From contig JASIBM010000059.1 of assembly GCA_030045175.1 (NCBI GenBank), positions 1 through 27,187 of the forward strand: a DNA stretch of 27,187 nt. The letters run 5' to 3'. The translations under genes were made by a program, and so were the position numbers. Positions 16,022 through 23,290 of this stretch are shown here, piece after piece. The first letter of the stretch is position 1, and each line of letters begins with the position of its first letter. The DNA comes from Streptosporangiaceae bacterium. Lineage in GTDB: Bacteria; Actinomycetota; Actinomycetes; Streptosporangiales; Streptosporangiaceae. The notes beneath the pieces are model-generated. The model searched no databases and was not told the DNA's origin. It saw only the letters and a list, made by a program, of their open reading frames with translations.

Positions 16022-17131
16022 ATGTCTAATCCGGTGATGCGCCGGGCGTTGCGCAGGGCGACGGCGCAGATCAGGTACGTCCGCCCGGTACCGCCCGGCG
16101 CGGCGACCGGCCTGGTCCGCGCCGTCTACGCCCAGATGGAGCGGGACTTCGGGATGCTGGCGCCGCCAGTCGCGCTGCACTCGGCCGCGGCCGGCCCGCT
16201 GGCGGCGAGCTGGGCGATGCTGCGCGAGAGCCTGCTCGTCCAGGGGCAGGCCGGCCGGGCGGCGAAGGAAGCCGTGGCCGAGGCCGTGTCGATCGGGAAC
16301 GCGTGCCCCTACTGCGTCGCCGTCCACGGTGCGGTGCTCGGCGGTCTCGACCACCGCGACGACGCCGAGGCGATCGGCGCGGACCGGCTGGACTCGGTCA
16401 CCGACCCCGCGCTGCGCGACCTGGCCGCCTGGGCCAGGTCCAGCGGGCTGCGTGAGCCGACGCAGCGCAGCGAGCTGCCATTCCCGGCCGACCGCCTGCC
16501 GGAGATCGGCGGCGTCGTGGTGACCTTCCAGTACCTGAATCGCATGGTCACCGTGTTCTGCGAGGACAGCCCGCTCCCCGGCGTGCTGCCTGCACCGGTG
16601 GCCGGCCGCATGCTGAAGGTGCTAGGCAAGTTCCTGCGGCCGAACGCCCTCGGCGCCCTCGATCCCGGTGCAGCGACCGGCCTGCTGGCCGAAGCCGGGG
16701 GGTCTGGGCCATCGGAGCCTGGGGGATCGCCAGGCGATCTCGGCTGGGCGGCGGGCAACCAGGTGATCTCCGACGCCTTCGCGCGCGCCGCCGCTGCCAT
16801 CGATGCGGCGGGGGCGGGCGCGGCGAGCCAGCAGGCGCGCGACCTGGTCACCGCCGAGCTGGCCGGCTGGTCAGGCCAGCCGGCCGGGCTGAGCAGGTCC
16901 TGGGTGGACGACGCGCTGTCGGGGCTGAGCGAGGCCGATCGGCCGGCCGGGCGCCTGGCCATGCTGATCGCCTTCGCGCCGCATCAGGTCCTGGCTGCCG
17001 ACATCGAGGATTACCGCCGCGATGGGCGCTCGGATTCCGATGTGATCGGCCTCGCCTCATGGGCCAGCCTCACCGCGGCCCGCCGCGTCGGTTCCTGGCT
17101 GGCGCCAGCTGCCCGCGGGACTACGCCCTAA
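16022..17131 (+). CDS. Carboxymuconolactone decarboxylase/AhpD-like protein
   Basis: A 369-residue protein whose N-terminal part has the AhpD-type active site in NACPYCVAVHG: C95, C98 and H102, with E83 twelve residues before C95, matching the E-C-C-H spacing of AhpD. This supports a thiol-based alkylhydroperoxidase/disulfide reductase capacity. The length is about twice that of AhpD; the second half (about 180-369) is helical with a second helical bundle-like segment (LSEADRPAGRLAMLIAFAPHQV) but no second CxxC, so it may be a degenerate second CMD domain. It starts 12 bases after the GMC stop and is the last gene of the operon. It may remove peroxide produced by the upstream flavoenzymes (inference). 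Its stop overlaps by four bases the stop of the convergent VOC gene. Confidence 0.75.
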   Translation: MSNPVMRRALRRATAQIRYVRPVPPGAATGLVRAVYAQMERDFGMLAPPVALHSAAAGPLAASWAMLRESLLVQGQAGRAAKEAVAEAVSIGNACPYCVAVHGAVLGGLDHRDDAEAIGADRLDSVTDPALRDLAAWARSSGLREPTQRSELPFPADRLPEIGGVVVTFQYLNRMVTVFCEDSPLPGVLPAPVAGRMLKVLGKFLRPNALGALDPGAATGLLAEAGGSGPSEPGGSPGDLGWAAGNQVISDAFARAAAAIDAAGAGAASQQARDLVTAELAGWSGQPAGLSRSWVDDALSGLSEADRPAGRLAMLIAFAPHQVLAADIEDYRRDGRSDSDVIGLASWASLTAARRVGSWLAPAARGTTP

Positions 17132-17520
17132 TCCTTGAGCGGACCAGACACTTCCCAGAAGTGACCGCCAGGATCGGCGAAGTACGCGCTGCGCATGCCC
17201 CAAGGCCGGTCCACCGGGCCGTTGACGAACGTCACGTTGTGCTTGGCCAGTTCCTCGCACACCGCGTCGATGTCGTCAACCTCGATGGTGAACAAGAAGC
17301 GCGGCCCGTCGGGGCTGCCGACTTTGGCTGGCTCGAGACTCTCAGCCGCCACCGACGCCTTGACGACGTTGATGCCCGTGTTCTCGAAGTGGAACGCGAA
17401 GGAGCTCTCGTCCTCCCAGGTCAAAGGCAGGTTGAAGACATCCTGGTAAAACGCCTTCGTGCGGTCCAGATCCTCGACGAGCAAGGTGACGTAATCTACC
17501 TTCTTGCGTGACCAGTCCAT
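17128..17520 (-). CDS. VOC-superfamily (glyoxalase/bleomycin-resistance-like) protein
   Basis: A 130-residue single-unit VOC protein. The first beta-alpha-beta module reads VDYVTLLVEDLDRTKAFYQDVFNLPL (8-33) and the second ends in the typical YFADPGGHFWEVS (113-125). The C-terminal metal-ligand glutamate is present (HFWEV), but the usual N-terminal His of 'HVTL' is replaced (DYVTL), so metal binding may be altered. GGGAGG seven bases before the ATG supports the start. It lies 26 bp downstream of the DUF899 gene in the same direction, so the two are probably cotranscribed. Function could be binding or isomerisation of a small electrophile; no specific substrate is indicated. Confidence 0.85.
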   Translation of the reverse strand: MDWSRKKVDYVTLLVEDLDRTKAFYQDVFNLPLTWEDESSFAFHFENTGINVVKASVAAESLEPAKVGSPDGPRFLFTIEVDDIDAVCEELAKHNVTFVNGPVDRPWGMRSAYFADPGGHFWEVSGPLKD

Positions 17521-17546
17521 CGTCGACCTCCCGGTCGCAACGTCGC

Positions 17547-18272
17547 TTATCGGTTGCCCAGAGCCGTAAGCTCAAGGAAGATCCGCGCGTAGCTTAGCTG
17601 GTCGACGTCGTCTGCGTAGGTCGAGTAAGTGTGATAAATGTCGTCGCCGACGCGGAGGAAGCAGCTTATTCCGGGCACCTCGACGGGCACATCGGCGACG
17701 ACGAGGTCATTGGCCTCATCGCCCGCGAGGATCTCCGCCTTGGACTGGTAGTTGTACACCACCGGAGCGACGGTCTCGTCCAGGGTCACGTGGAAGTCGT
17801 AATTGAAATCGCTGCCGAACGAGGAGTACCAGGGAAAGGTCCAGCCGTTCCACGCCTGGTACGCCATGATCTTGGCAATGGGCGCGAGCGAAACGGCCGC
17901 GAGCGCGGTGTCCCGCTCGCGCAGCCTGGCGAGCAGGCCATCGGAAAGCTCGTCCGACGCGGCCGAGCAGGTCGGGCAGCCCGCGTCCCAGCTCGGGTCG
18001 AACATGAAGTGCTGGACGATGAGCTGACGGCAGCCACCGAAGAGCGTGGCCAGCCCCACATTGCCGCGCGGCCCCTCGAAGGTGTAGTCCTTCTCGACCC
18101 GCACCATCGGCAACTGCCTGCGGTCGGAGTTCAGCGCGGCACGGCGGCGGATCAGTTCCTGCTCCTTGGCGAGCAGCCCTCTGCGGGCAGAGAGCCACTC
18201 CTCGCGCGACACGACCTGCGGAAGGCTCATCTCGACCACCACCGGGCTCTCTTGGTAGGTCAGCTGCGACAC
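17547..18272 (-). CDS. DUF899-family (thioredoxin-like fold) protein
   Basis: A 241-residue protein with hallmark DUF899 features: MSLPQVVSREEWLSARRGLLAKEQEL, LPMVRVEKDYTFEGPRG, QLIVQHFMFDPSWDAGCPTCS and a C-terminal aromatic-rich DDIYHTYSTYADDVDQLSYAR. The CPTC pair (about residues 98-101) is in the position of a thioredoxin-like CxxC. Function is not firmly known for the family. GTG 18272 is chosen because AAAAGGA stands just upstream; Met15 (18230) would match many homologues but has no ribosome site. It is divergent from an HxlR regulator with a dyad in the shared region, a common arrangement for a regulator and its target. The VOC gene follows in the same operon. Confidence 0.85.
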   Translation of the reverse strand: MSQLTYQESPVVVEMSLPQVVSREEWLSARRGLLAKEQELIRRRAALNSDRRQLPMVRVEKDYTFEGPRGNVGLATLFGGCRQLIVQHFMFDPSWDAGCPTCSAASDELSDGLLARLRERDTALAAVSLAPIAKIMAYQAWNGWTFPWYSSFGSDFNYDFHVTLDETVAPVVYNYQSKAEILAGDEANDLVVADVPVEVPGISCFLRVGDDIYHTYSTYADDVDQLSYARIFLELTALGNR

Positions 18273-18298
18273 GGGCCCGTCCTTTTGCGAATCAGGAA

Positions 18299-18323
18299 CG
18301 CAGGCTCACATGGTAAGCCTGCG
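18299..18323. promoter_or_regulatory. Operator-like dyad between DUF899 gene and HxlR regulator
   Basis: CGCAGGCT (18299-18306) and AGCCTGCG (18316-18323) form a perfect 8-bp inverted repeat with a 9-bp spacer in the 98-bp divergent region. HxlR proteins bind such dyads as dimers, so this is a good candidate site for the adjacent regulator controlling itself and/or the DUF899-VOC operon. Confidence 0.55.
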
Positions 18324-18370
18324 AGGGCGAGTGCATCCAGTTTTGCGACCCAATTGATATGCTACGCCGC

Positions 18371-18850
18371 ATGGTGTCCGCATCGGCTCAGCCGCGGCAG
18401 TGCTCCATCGCCCGCGCGCTCGAGATCGTGGGAGGCAGGGGGGCACTGCTCGCCGTGCGGGAGGTGTTCCTCGGTAACCGCAGGTTCGACGAGATAGTCA
18501 GGCGAACCGGCGTGCCACGTGACACGCTGGCTGCGCGCCTGCGCGTGCTGGTGGAGGCGGGCGTCCTCGATCGGGTGCAGTACTCCAACCACCCGACCAG
18601 GTTCGAGTACCACCTGACCCCGGCGGGCCTGGACCTGTACCCGGTCATACTCGCGCTGATGTCCTGGGGCGACACGTACCTGGCCGGGGAGGCCGGGCCG
18701 CCGCTCGTGCTACAGCACAGGTGCGGCGAGCCGCTTGGGGCCGAGGTCGTGTGCCAGGGGTGCGGCGAGCAGGTCACGGCGGCCGGCACCCGGCCCGCAG
18801 GCTCGGGCGCCAGCCGCCGGGTGGCTGCCCAGACTGTGCGCGTTCAGTGA
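18371..18850 (+). CDS. HxlR-family winged-helix transcriptional regulator
   Basis: About 159 residues. After a short N-terminus, CSIARALEIVGGRGALLAVREVFLGNRRFDEIVRRTGVPRDTLAARLRVLVEAG is the HxlR winged helix, then the wing YSNHPTRFEYHLTPAG. HxlR proteins often respond to electrophiles or oxidants through the N-terminal cysteine, present here. The C-terminal tail has HRCGEPLGAEVVCQGCGEQV, a His/Cys set (CxxC) that could hold zinc. There is no ribosome site before ATG 18371 or the in-frame ATG 18359; TATGCT at 18358-18363 is placed correctly for a leaderless transcript beginning at 18371, so I prefer that start. The 3' end overlaps the convergent gene by seven bases. Confidence 0.82.
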   Translation: MVSASAQPRQCSIARALEIVGGRGALLAVREVFLGNRRFDEIVRRTGVPRDTLAARLRVLVEAGVLDRVQYSNHPTRFEYHLTPAGLDLYPVILALMSWGDTYLAGEAGPPLVLQHRCGEPLGAEVVCQGCGEQVTAAGTRPAGSGASRRVAAQTVRVQ

Positions 18851-19659
18851 GCTCCCGTCGCCCCGCTGGCCGAGAACTGGCCGGGAGACCGGCCTTCGCC
18901 AGGTGAGCCGCGGTAGCACTGAGCGATGTTCATCCAGTAGTCGGCCTCGTCGCCGGTCGCCACGAGCGCCAGGTCGTCGCGGTGCCTGCGGCGGGTCGTC
19001 AGCAGGCAGAAGTCGAGCGCGGGGCCGGTCACCCGCTGCGGGCTGTCGGCCGGGCCGAACTCCCACCGCTCGCCTGACGGCGAGATGAGCTCGAACCTGA
19101 ACTCCGTCTCTGGCGCCTTCAAGCCGCGGGCGATGTAGCCGAAGTCCCAGGTGCGGACCGCGAACGAGGTGAGATGCCAGATCCGGTCGGTGTACTCGCG
19201 GCGAGCGCCTACCGCGTCGGCGATGTCCTGGCCGTGCGCGAAGAGCTCCATGATCCCGGCGCTGGCTAGGATGCCGGCCGGCAGCGGCCTGGCCAGCCAG
19301 GGCACGATCTGGCTCGGCGGCAGGGCGGCCAGCGCCTGCGACGCGGCCGTGCGGTCCGCGCGCCAGCGGGCGAGCAGCTGATCTGGCGGACTGGCCAGGT
19401 AGGGCTGGAGCATCGCGTTCACTGCGGCGTCGAAGTCACCCGTGGCCTTGGCCGCCTGCTCCTTGAACGCCTCGGGAGCGGCTGCCGCTGCCATGGCGAG
19501 CCTGGCCACCGACGCCAGGTGCCCGATCTGGTGCGCGATCGTCCAGCCGGGGGCGGGGGTTGGCAGGCTCCACTGGGCTGGCGTGAGGTTGGCCACGATC
19601 TGGTCGAGTTCCTCGCCCTCGGTGACCAGGTCGGCGTAAACGTCCTTGGGAATAGCCAC
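18844..19659 (-). CDS. DinB/maleylpyruvate isomerase-fold protein (TIGR03084-like)
   Basis: About 271 residues. The N-terminal half is a four-helix DinB-like bundle with TPAPGWTIAHQIGHLAS (His pair near 45-49) and ELFAHGQDIADAVG (His near 138), the three-histidine metal pattern of mycothiol-dependent maleylpyruvate isomerase relatives. The C-terminal half (about 165-245) has FELISPSGERWEFGP and a final LVATGDEADYWMNIAQCYRG, typical of the TIGR03084 subgroup. Thiol-dependent transfer or isomerisation with mycothiol is the family theme; no substrate is known here. The GTG at 19659 is chosen over the in-frame GTG at 19674 because AGAGGA stands just upstream. Nothing in the neighbourhood indicates a pathway. 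Confidence 0.78.
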   Translation of the reverse strand: MAIPKDVYADLVTEGEELDQIVANLTPAQWSLPTPAPGWTIAHQIGHLASVARLAMAAAAAPEAFKEQAAKATGDFDAAVNAMLQPYLASPPDQLLARWRADRTAASQALAALPPSQIVPWLARPLPAGILASAGIMELFAHGQDIADAVGARREYTDRIWHLTSFAVRTWDFGYIARGLKAPETEFRFELISPSGERWEFGPADSPQRVTGPALDFCLLTTRRRHRDDLALVATGDEADYWMNIAQCYRGSPGEGRSPGQFSASGATGAH

Positions 19660-19767
19660 GGCACTTCCTCTCACCGTTGGTGCGCGAGGTCCTACTGATG
19701 ATCATGGGGTGGCCCCGGTGCACGTGCATCTTCCTGGTTGCCAGCCCCCAAGCGGCCCGCGCGACCC

Positions 19768-19822
19768 AGGCTCTAGCGAGGCTCTAGCGGAGCTTTACCG
19801 CGATCCAAACGGAGCTTGAGCG
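19768..19822. repeat. Five 11-bp periods upstream of the AraC regulator
   Basis: AGGCTCTAGCG occurs twice in tandem (19768-19778, 19779-19789). In the same 11-bp phase follow GAGCTTTACCG (19790-19800), a diverged unit CGATCCAAACG (19801-19811) and GAGCTTGAGCG (19812-19822). Sites repeated once per helical turn are typical of regulators binding in tandem on one DNA face (PhoB/OmpR-like and SARP-type). The array ends 53 bp before the regulator start, where a promoter would lie. Confidence 0.6.
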
Positions 19823-19875
19823 GGCCAGTGCACCGTATGTCTGGTGTTCAGAGGGCCAGCAACGGAAGGAGACTG

Positions 19876-20763
19876 ATGTTCAGCCCGGTCGAGAGCGCTA
19901 TCGCTCGCATGTGGGAAAGCTACGGTGAGCCGCTGTCTCTGTCCGACATCGCCAAGAGCGCGATACTGAGCCGGTTTCACTTCTGTCGAGTCTTCAGGGA
20001 GGCCACCGGCGTGTCACCGGGCCGGTTTCTCTCCGCCGTCCGCATCTACCAGGCGAAGCGACTGCTGGTGTCGACCTCGCTGAGTGTGACGGACATCTCG
20101 CTGGCAGTCGGGTACAACAGCCTCGGCTCCTTCACCAACAGGTTCACGGAGAGCGTGGGTGCCTCCCCGACCCGATTCCGGCGCATGTGGGGAGAGGGCA
20201 TCCGCGCCGAGGACAAGGCGGCACCTGCCCCGCAGGTGCCGGATTCATGCTCGCCGTGCGGCACCGTGGCCGGACTGGTCGGGCTGCCGCCTGATTATCT
20301 GAAAGCGCGGGTCTACCTGGGCGCCTTCGAGACGCCGATCATCCAGCGCCGGCCGTTGGCCTGGATGATCGTCGATACCCGGTCGGCAAGCCCGGCCTCG
20401 TACCGGCTCACGAACGTTCCGCCGGGCGAGTGGTTCATCAGGGCGGTGGCGGAGGCCGACAGCGCCGATCCCGAGCCGTGGACGCGCAGGTCACTGCTCG
20501 TGGGCGGGCAGGGATCGGTGACGGTGACCGCGAGCGCGGTCAGCGAGGTCGACATCACCTTGCGCGCGAGGCGCCCGACCGACCTGCCGATCCTCTTCGC
20601 CGTGCCCGACCTCGAAGGCGCCCACCTGGGCGACCCGGATGGCCCGGAGCCAGGCGCCGAGCGCGGACCGCGACGGACCATGCCGATGCTCGCAGGGACG
20701 GCCGGGCGCGCCGCATTAACCCGGCTCGGTTATCGCGGACACTACCGGCTAAGGGATCGATGA
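19876..20763 (+). CDS. AraC-family transcriptional regulator with C-terminal beta-rich domain
   Basis: A 295-residue regulator. The AraC HTH is N-terminal: SLSDIAKSAILSRFHFCRVF, then GVSPGRFLSAVRIYQAKRLL and SVTDISLAVGYNSLGSFTNRF ... GASPTRFRRM (about 20-110). A roughly 150-residue tail (VYLGAFETPI ... LTNVPPGEWFIRAVAEA ... SVTVTASAVSEVDITLR) looks like a carboxypeptidase-regulatory/prealbumin-like beta sandwich and may sense a ligand. ATG 19876 has GGAAGGAG four bases upstream and is preferred over in-frame codons from 19816. The stop overlaps the start of the carboxylase gene (ATGA), an uncommon direct coupling of regulator and metabolic enzyme. An 11-bp repeat array precedes it. Confidence 0.85.
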   Translation: MFSPVESAIARMWESYGEPLSLSDIAKSAILSRFHFCRVFREATGVSPGRFLSAVRIYQAKRLLVSTSLSVTDISLAVGYNSLGSFTNRFTESVGASPTRFRRMWGEGIRAEDKAAPAPQVPDSCSPCGTVAGLVGLPPDYLKARVYLGAFETPIIQRRPLAWMIVDTRSASPASYRLTNVPPGEWFIRAVAEADSADPEPWTRRSLLVGGQGSVTVTASAVSEVDITLRARRPTDLPILFAVPDLEGAHLGDPDGPEPGAERGPRRTMPMLAGTAGRAALTRLGYRGHYRLRDR

Positions 20764-22388
20764 GCGTGACAAGCGTGCGTGCGCTGCCGGAACTCCGGGG
20801 GCGGGGAGAGGGGACGCCGGGGCTCCGGCCGGGCCGAGAGGCCATGCCGGAGCTCCGCGAGCGGCGAAGGGAGCTGCACAGCCGTATCGTCGAGGGCCGA
20901 AGCGAGGCCGTTGACCGCCAGCACGAGCTCGGCAAGCGAACCGCCAGGGAACGGCTTGGCCTCCTGCTTGACGAGGGCTCCTTCACCGAGATCGAGATGT
21001 ACCGGCGGCACCGGCACGCCCATGGCCTGAAGGCCAACGGGACCAGGCCGCACACCGACGGCGTCGTCGCGGGCTCGGGCACCATCGAGGGTCGCAGGGT
21101 CTTCGTCTACGCGCAGGACTTCGCGATATTCGGCGGCTCGCTCGGCGAGGCGCACGCGGCCAAGATTCACAAGACGATGGATCTTGCCCTGTCCACCGGC
21201 TGCCCGCTGATCGGGCTGAACGACGGCGGTGGCGCGCGGATCCAGGAGGGCGTCGTCGCCCTGGACGGGTACGGCGGCATCTTCCGGCGCAACGTCGCGG
21301 CCTCAGGGGTGATACCTCAGATCAGCGTCGTGCTCGGGCCGTGCGCCGGCGGAGCCGCCTACTCGCCCGCGTTGTGCGACTTCACGTTCATGGTGACCGG
21401 CACCGCGCAGATGTACCTGACCGGGCCCGATGTCGTCGCGGCGGTGACCGGCGAGCAGGTGACGCACGAGGAGCTCGGCGGCGCGGACGTGCACGGCGAG
21501 CGGTCGGGCGTCGCCACCTTCGTCTATGACGACGAGGAGAGCTGCCTGGCAGACGTGCGTTACCTGATATCGATGCTGCCTGCCAACAACCTCGACCCGC
21601 CGCCTGGCGCGCCGTCTCGCGGCGCAACGGCCGACGAGCGGCCCAGGCTAGCCGAGATCGTCCCGCACGAGCCGAACAAGCCGTACGACATGCGATGGGT
21701 CGTGGCCGAGCTGGTAGACGACGGGGAGTTCCTCGAGCTGCACGAGAACTGGGCGCGCAACGTCATTTGCGCGCTGGCCAGGATCGACGGGGACGTGGTC
21801 GGGATCGTCGGGAACCAGCCGACCGTGCTGGCCGGGGCGCTTGACTCGGCCGCGTCGCAGAAGGCCGCTCGCTTCGTGCGGTTCTGCGACGCGTTCGGCA
21901 TCTCGCTGGTGACGCTGGTGGACGTCCCAGGATTCCTGCCTGGCACCGATCAGGAATACGGCGGGATCATCAGGCACGGCGCCAAGCTGATGTACGCATA
22001 CTGCGAGGCGACGGTGCCGCGCATCCAGGTGATCGTGCGAAAGGCCTACGGCGGCGCGTACATCGTGATGGACTCGCGCTCGATTGGCGCGGACCTCTCG
22101 CTCGCCTGGCCCACGAACGAGATAGCCGTGATGGGCGCCGAGGCGGCCGTCAACGTGATCTTCCGCAAGGAACTTGCGACGACCTCGGACTCCGATCGGC
22201 TGCGATCCGAGCTGGTCTGCGAGTACGTGGACAAGCTCGTGCACCCCTACTACGCGGCCGAGCTCGGCCTCGTGGACGACGTGATAGATCCGGTGCACAC
22301 CCGGTCGGCGATCGCCTCGGGCCTGGCCATGCTGCGGGGCAAGCGAAAGGCGCCACCGCACCGCAAGCACGGCAATGTGCCCCTGTAG
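20760..22388 (+). CDS. Acyl-CoA carboxylase beta (carboxyltransferase) subunit
   Basis: A 542-residue carboxyltransferase of the PccB/AccB type. Typical stretches: HELGKRTARERLGLLLDEGSF, DGVVAGSGTIEGRRVFVYAQDF, GLNDGGGARIQEGV, LGPCAGGAAYSPALCDF, LVDVPGFLPGTDQEYGGIIRHGAKL and AVMGAEAAVNVIFRKEL. It transfers CO2 from carboxybiotin on an alpha subunit to acetyl-, propionyl- or a longer acyl-CoA. In the KAYGGAYIVM motif the specificity position is isoleucine (I435), as in Streptomyces coelicolor AccB, rather than the aspartate of PccB, favouring use of acetyl- as well as propionyl-CoA. The alpha and epsilon subunits are not in the window. The N-terminus has about 40 extra variable residues. The start is fixed by the ATGA overlap. 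Confidence 0.92.
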   Translation: MSVTSVRALPELRGRGEGTPGLRPGREAMPELRERRRELHSRIVEGRSEAVDRQHELGKRTARERLGLLLDEGSFTEIEMYRRHRHAHGLKANGTRPHTDGVVAGSGTIEGRRVFVYAQDFAIFGGSLGEAHAAKIHKTMDLALSTGCPLIGLNDGGGARIQEGVVALDGYGGIFRRNVAASGVIPQISVVLGPCAGGAAYSPALCDFTFMVTGTAQMYLTGPDVVAAVTGEQVTHEELGGADVHGERSGVATFVYDDEESCLADVRYLISMLPANNLDPPPGAPSRGATADERPRLAEIVPHEPNKPYDMRWVVAELVDDGEFLELHENWARNVICALARIDGDVVGIVGNQPTVLAGALDSAASQKAARFVRFCDAFGISLVTLVDVPGFLPGTDQEYGGIIRHGAKLMYAYCEATVPRIQVIVRKAYGGAYIVMDSRSIGADLSLAWPTNEIAVMGAEAAVNVIFRKELATTSDSDRLRSELVCEYVDKLVHPYYAAELGLVDDVIDPVHTRSAIASGLAMLRGKRKAPPHRKHGNVPL

Positions 22389-22639
22389 CTGACGAGCACG
22401 AGTGCCAGTGCTGTAACACCTGGCGCGGCCGTGTCGCTATATAAGTGTCGGCCGGCTGGTGACAGGATCTACCAGGCATGCAGGGGAGCGCTGGCGCCAG
22501 CGACCGGTGATGTCATCACAATCAAGGTGCTGAAGGACTGCTCCCCAGCTGGGTCGCGCGCTGACCGGCACCCCACCGCCTGGCCCCCCTCCAGGGCGGT
22601 GTGCGCGCATGCCGGTCGGCGTGCGACCCTACCTGCAAG
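22389..22639. other. Intergenic region ahead of the ECF sigma gene
   Basis: A 251-bp gap with no gene seen. An AT-rich CGCTATATAAGTG stretch around 22435-22447 stands out and may hold a promoter -10 region for the sigma operon. TAACAC at about 22411-22416 could be the matching -35, but the fit is weak. Confidence 0.35.
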
Positions 22640-23290
22640 ATGGTGACACCTGCCGACGACACCGGGGAGATGCTGGCCCGCGCCCGATCGGGCGATGAGG
22701 CCGGCTTCCTTGGGCTGTGGCGTCAGCTTCAGCCCAGGTTGTTGCGTTACCTGCAGGTGCTGAATTGTGACGACGCTGAGGACGTGGCGAGTGAGACCTG
22801 GCTCCAGGTCATTCGTGACCTGCCGAGGTTCAAGGGAAGCGAGGACGACTTCAGGCGCTGGCTGTTCACCGTTGGTCGCCACCGCGCGATCGATGCCGCC
22901 CGTGCCAGGCGGCGGCACCCGACCGTCCCGATGACGGCAGGCGCCGACGCCCTAGTCGACGATGACATGGTCGAGGATCAGGTGCTGCACGCGCTGTCGG
23001 TCGAGAGCGCGGTCAAGCTGCTTGCCGCGCTTCCTGCCGACCAGGCTGACGTGGTCGCGCTGCGCGTGCTTGCGGGCCTGGACACGCCGGCCGTGGCCGG
23101 GATGCTCGGTAAGTCTCCAGGTGCGGTTCGCGTCGCCTTGCATCGCGGGCTGCGCGCGCTGGCGGCCAATCCGGCCCTGCTGGCGCTGGCTCCGGTCCCG
23201 GTCGCACAGCCGCAGGCGGGCGCCGCCGAGCGCGGCACTCACCTGCGCCACGCGAGCGACCCGCGCCTGGCCAGGCAGGTGGAATCGTGA
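22640..23290 (+). CDS. ECF-family RNA polymerase sigma factor
   Basis: About 216 residues. Region 2: GDEAGFLGLWRQLQPRLLRYLQVLNCDDAEDVASETWLQVIRDLPRFKG ... FRRWLFTVGRHRAIDAARARRR (about 18-92). Region 4: LAALPADQADVVALRVLAGLDTPAVAGMLGKSPGAVRVALHRGLRALA (about 128-175). No region 3, SnoaL or other extension, although about 35 residues of Pro/Ala/Arg-rich tail follow. The ATG at 22640 is chosen from the domain boundary; it lacks a clear ribosome site and GTG 22643 is equivalent. The last codons overlap the next gene as GTGA. The partner is a single-pass membrane protein, so the sigma factor is probably held at the membrane until a signal arrives (inference). Confidence 0.85.
   Translation: MVTPADDTGEMLARARSGDEAGFLGLWRQLQPRLLRYLQVLNCDDAEDVASETWLQVIRDLPRFKGSEDDFRRWLFTVGRHRAIDAARARRRHPTVPMTAGADALVDDDMVEDQVLHALSVESAVKLLAALPADQADVVALRVLAGLDTPAVAGMLGKSPGAVRVALHRGLRALAANPALLALAPVPVAQPQAGAAERGTHLRHASDPRLARQVES

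Noticed and set aside
19719..19728. TGCACGTGCA palindrome between the DinB-fold gene and the AraC gene
   Set aside because: A single short palindrome in GC-rich DNA without supporting spacing or repeats; not enough to call a site.
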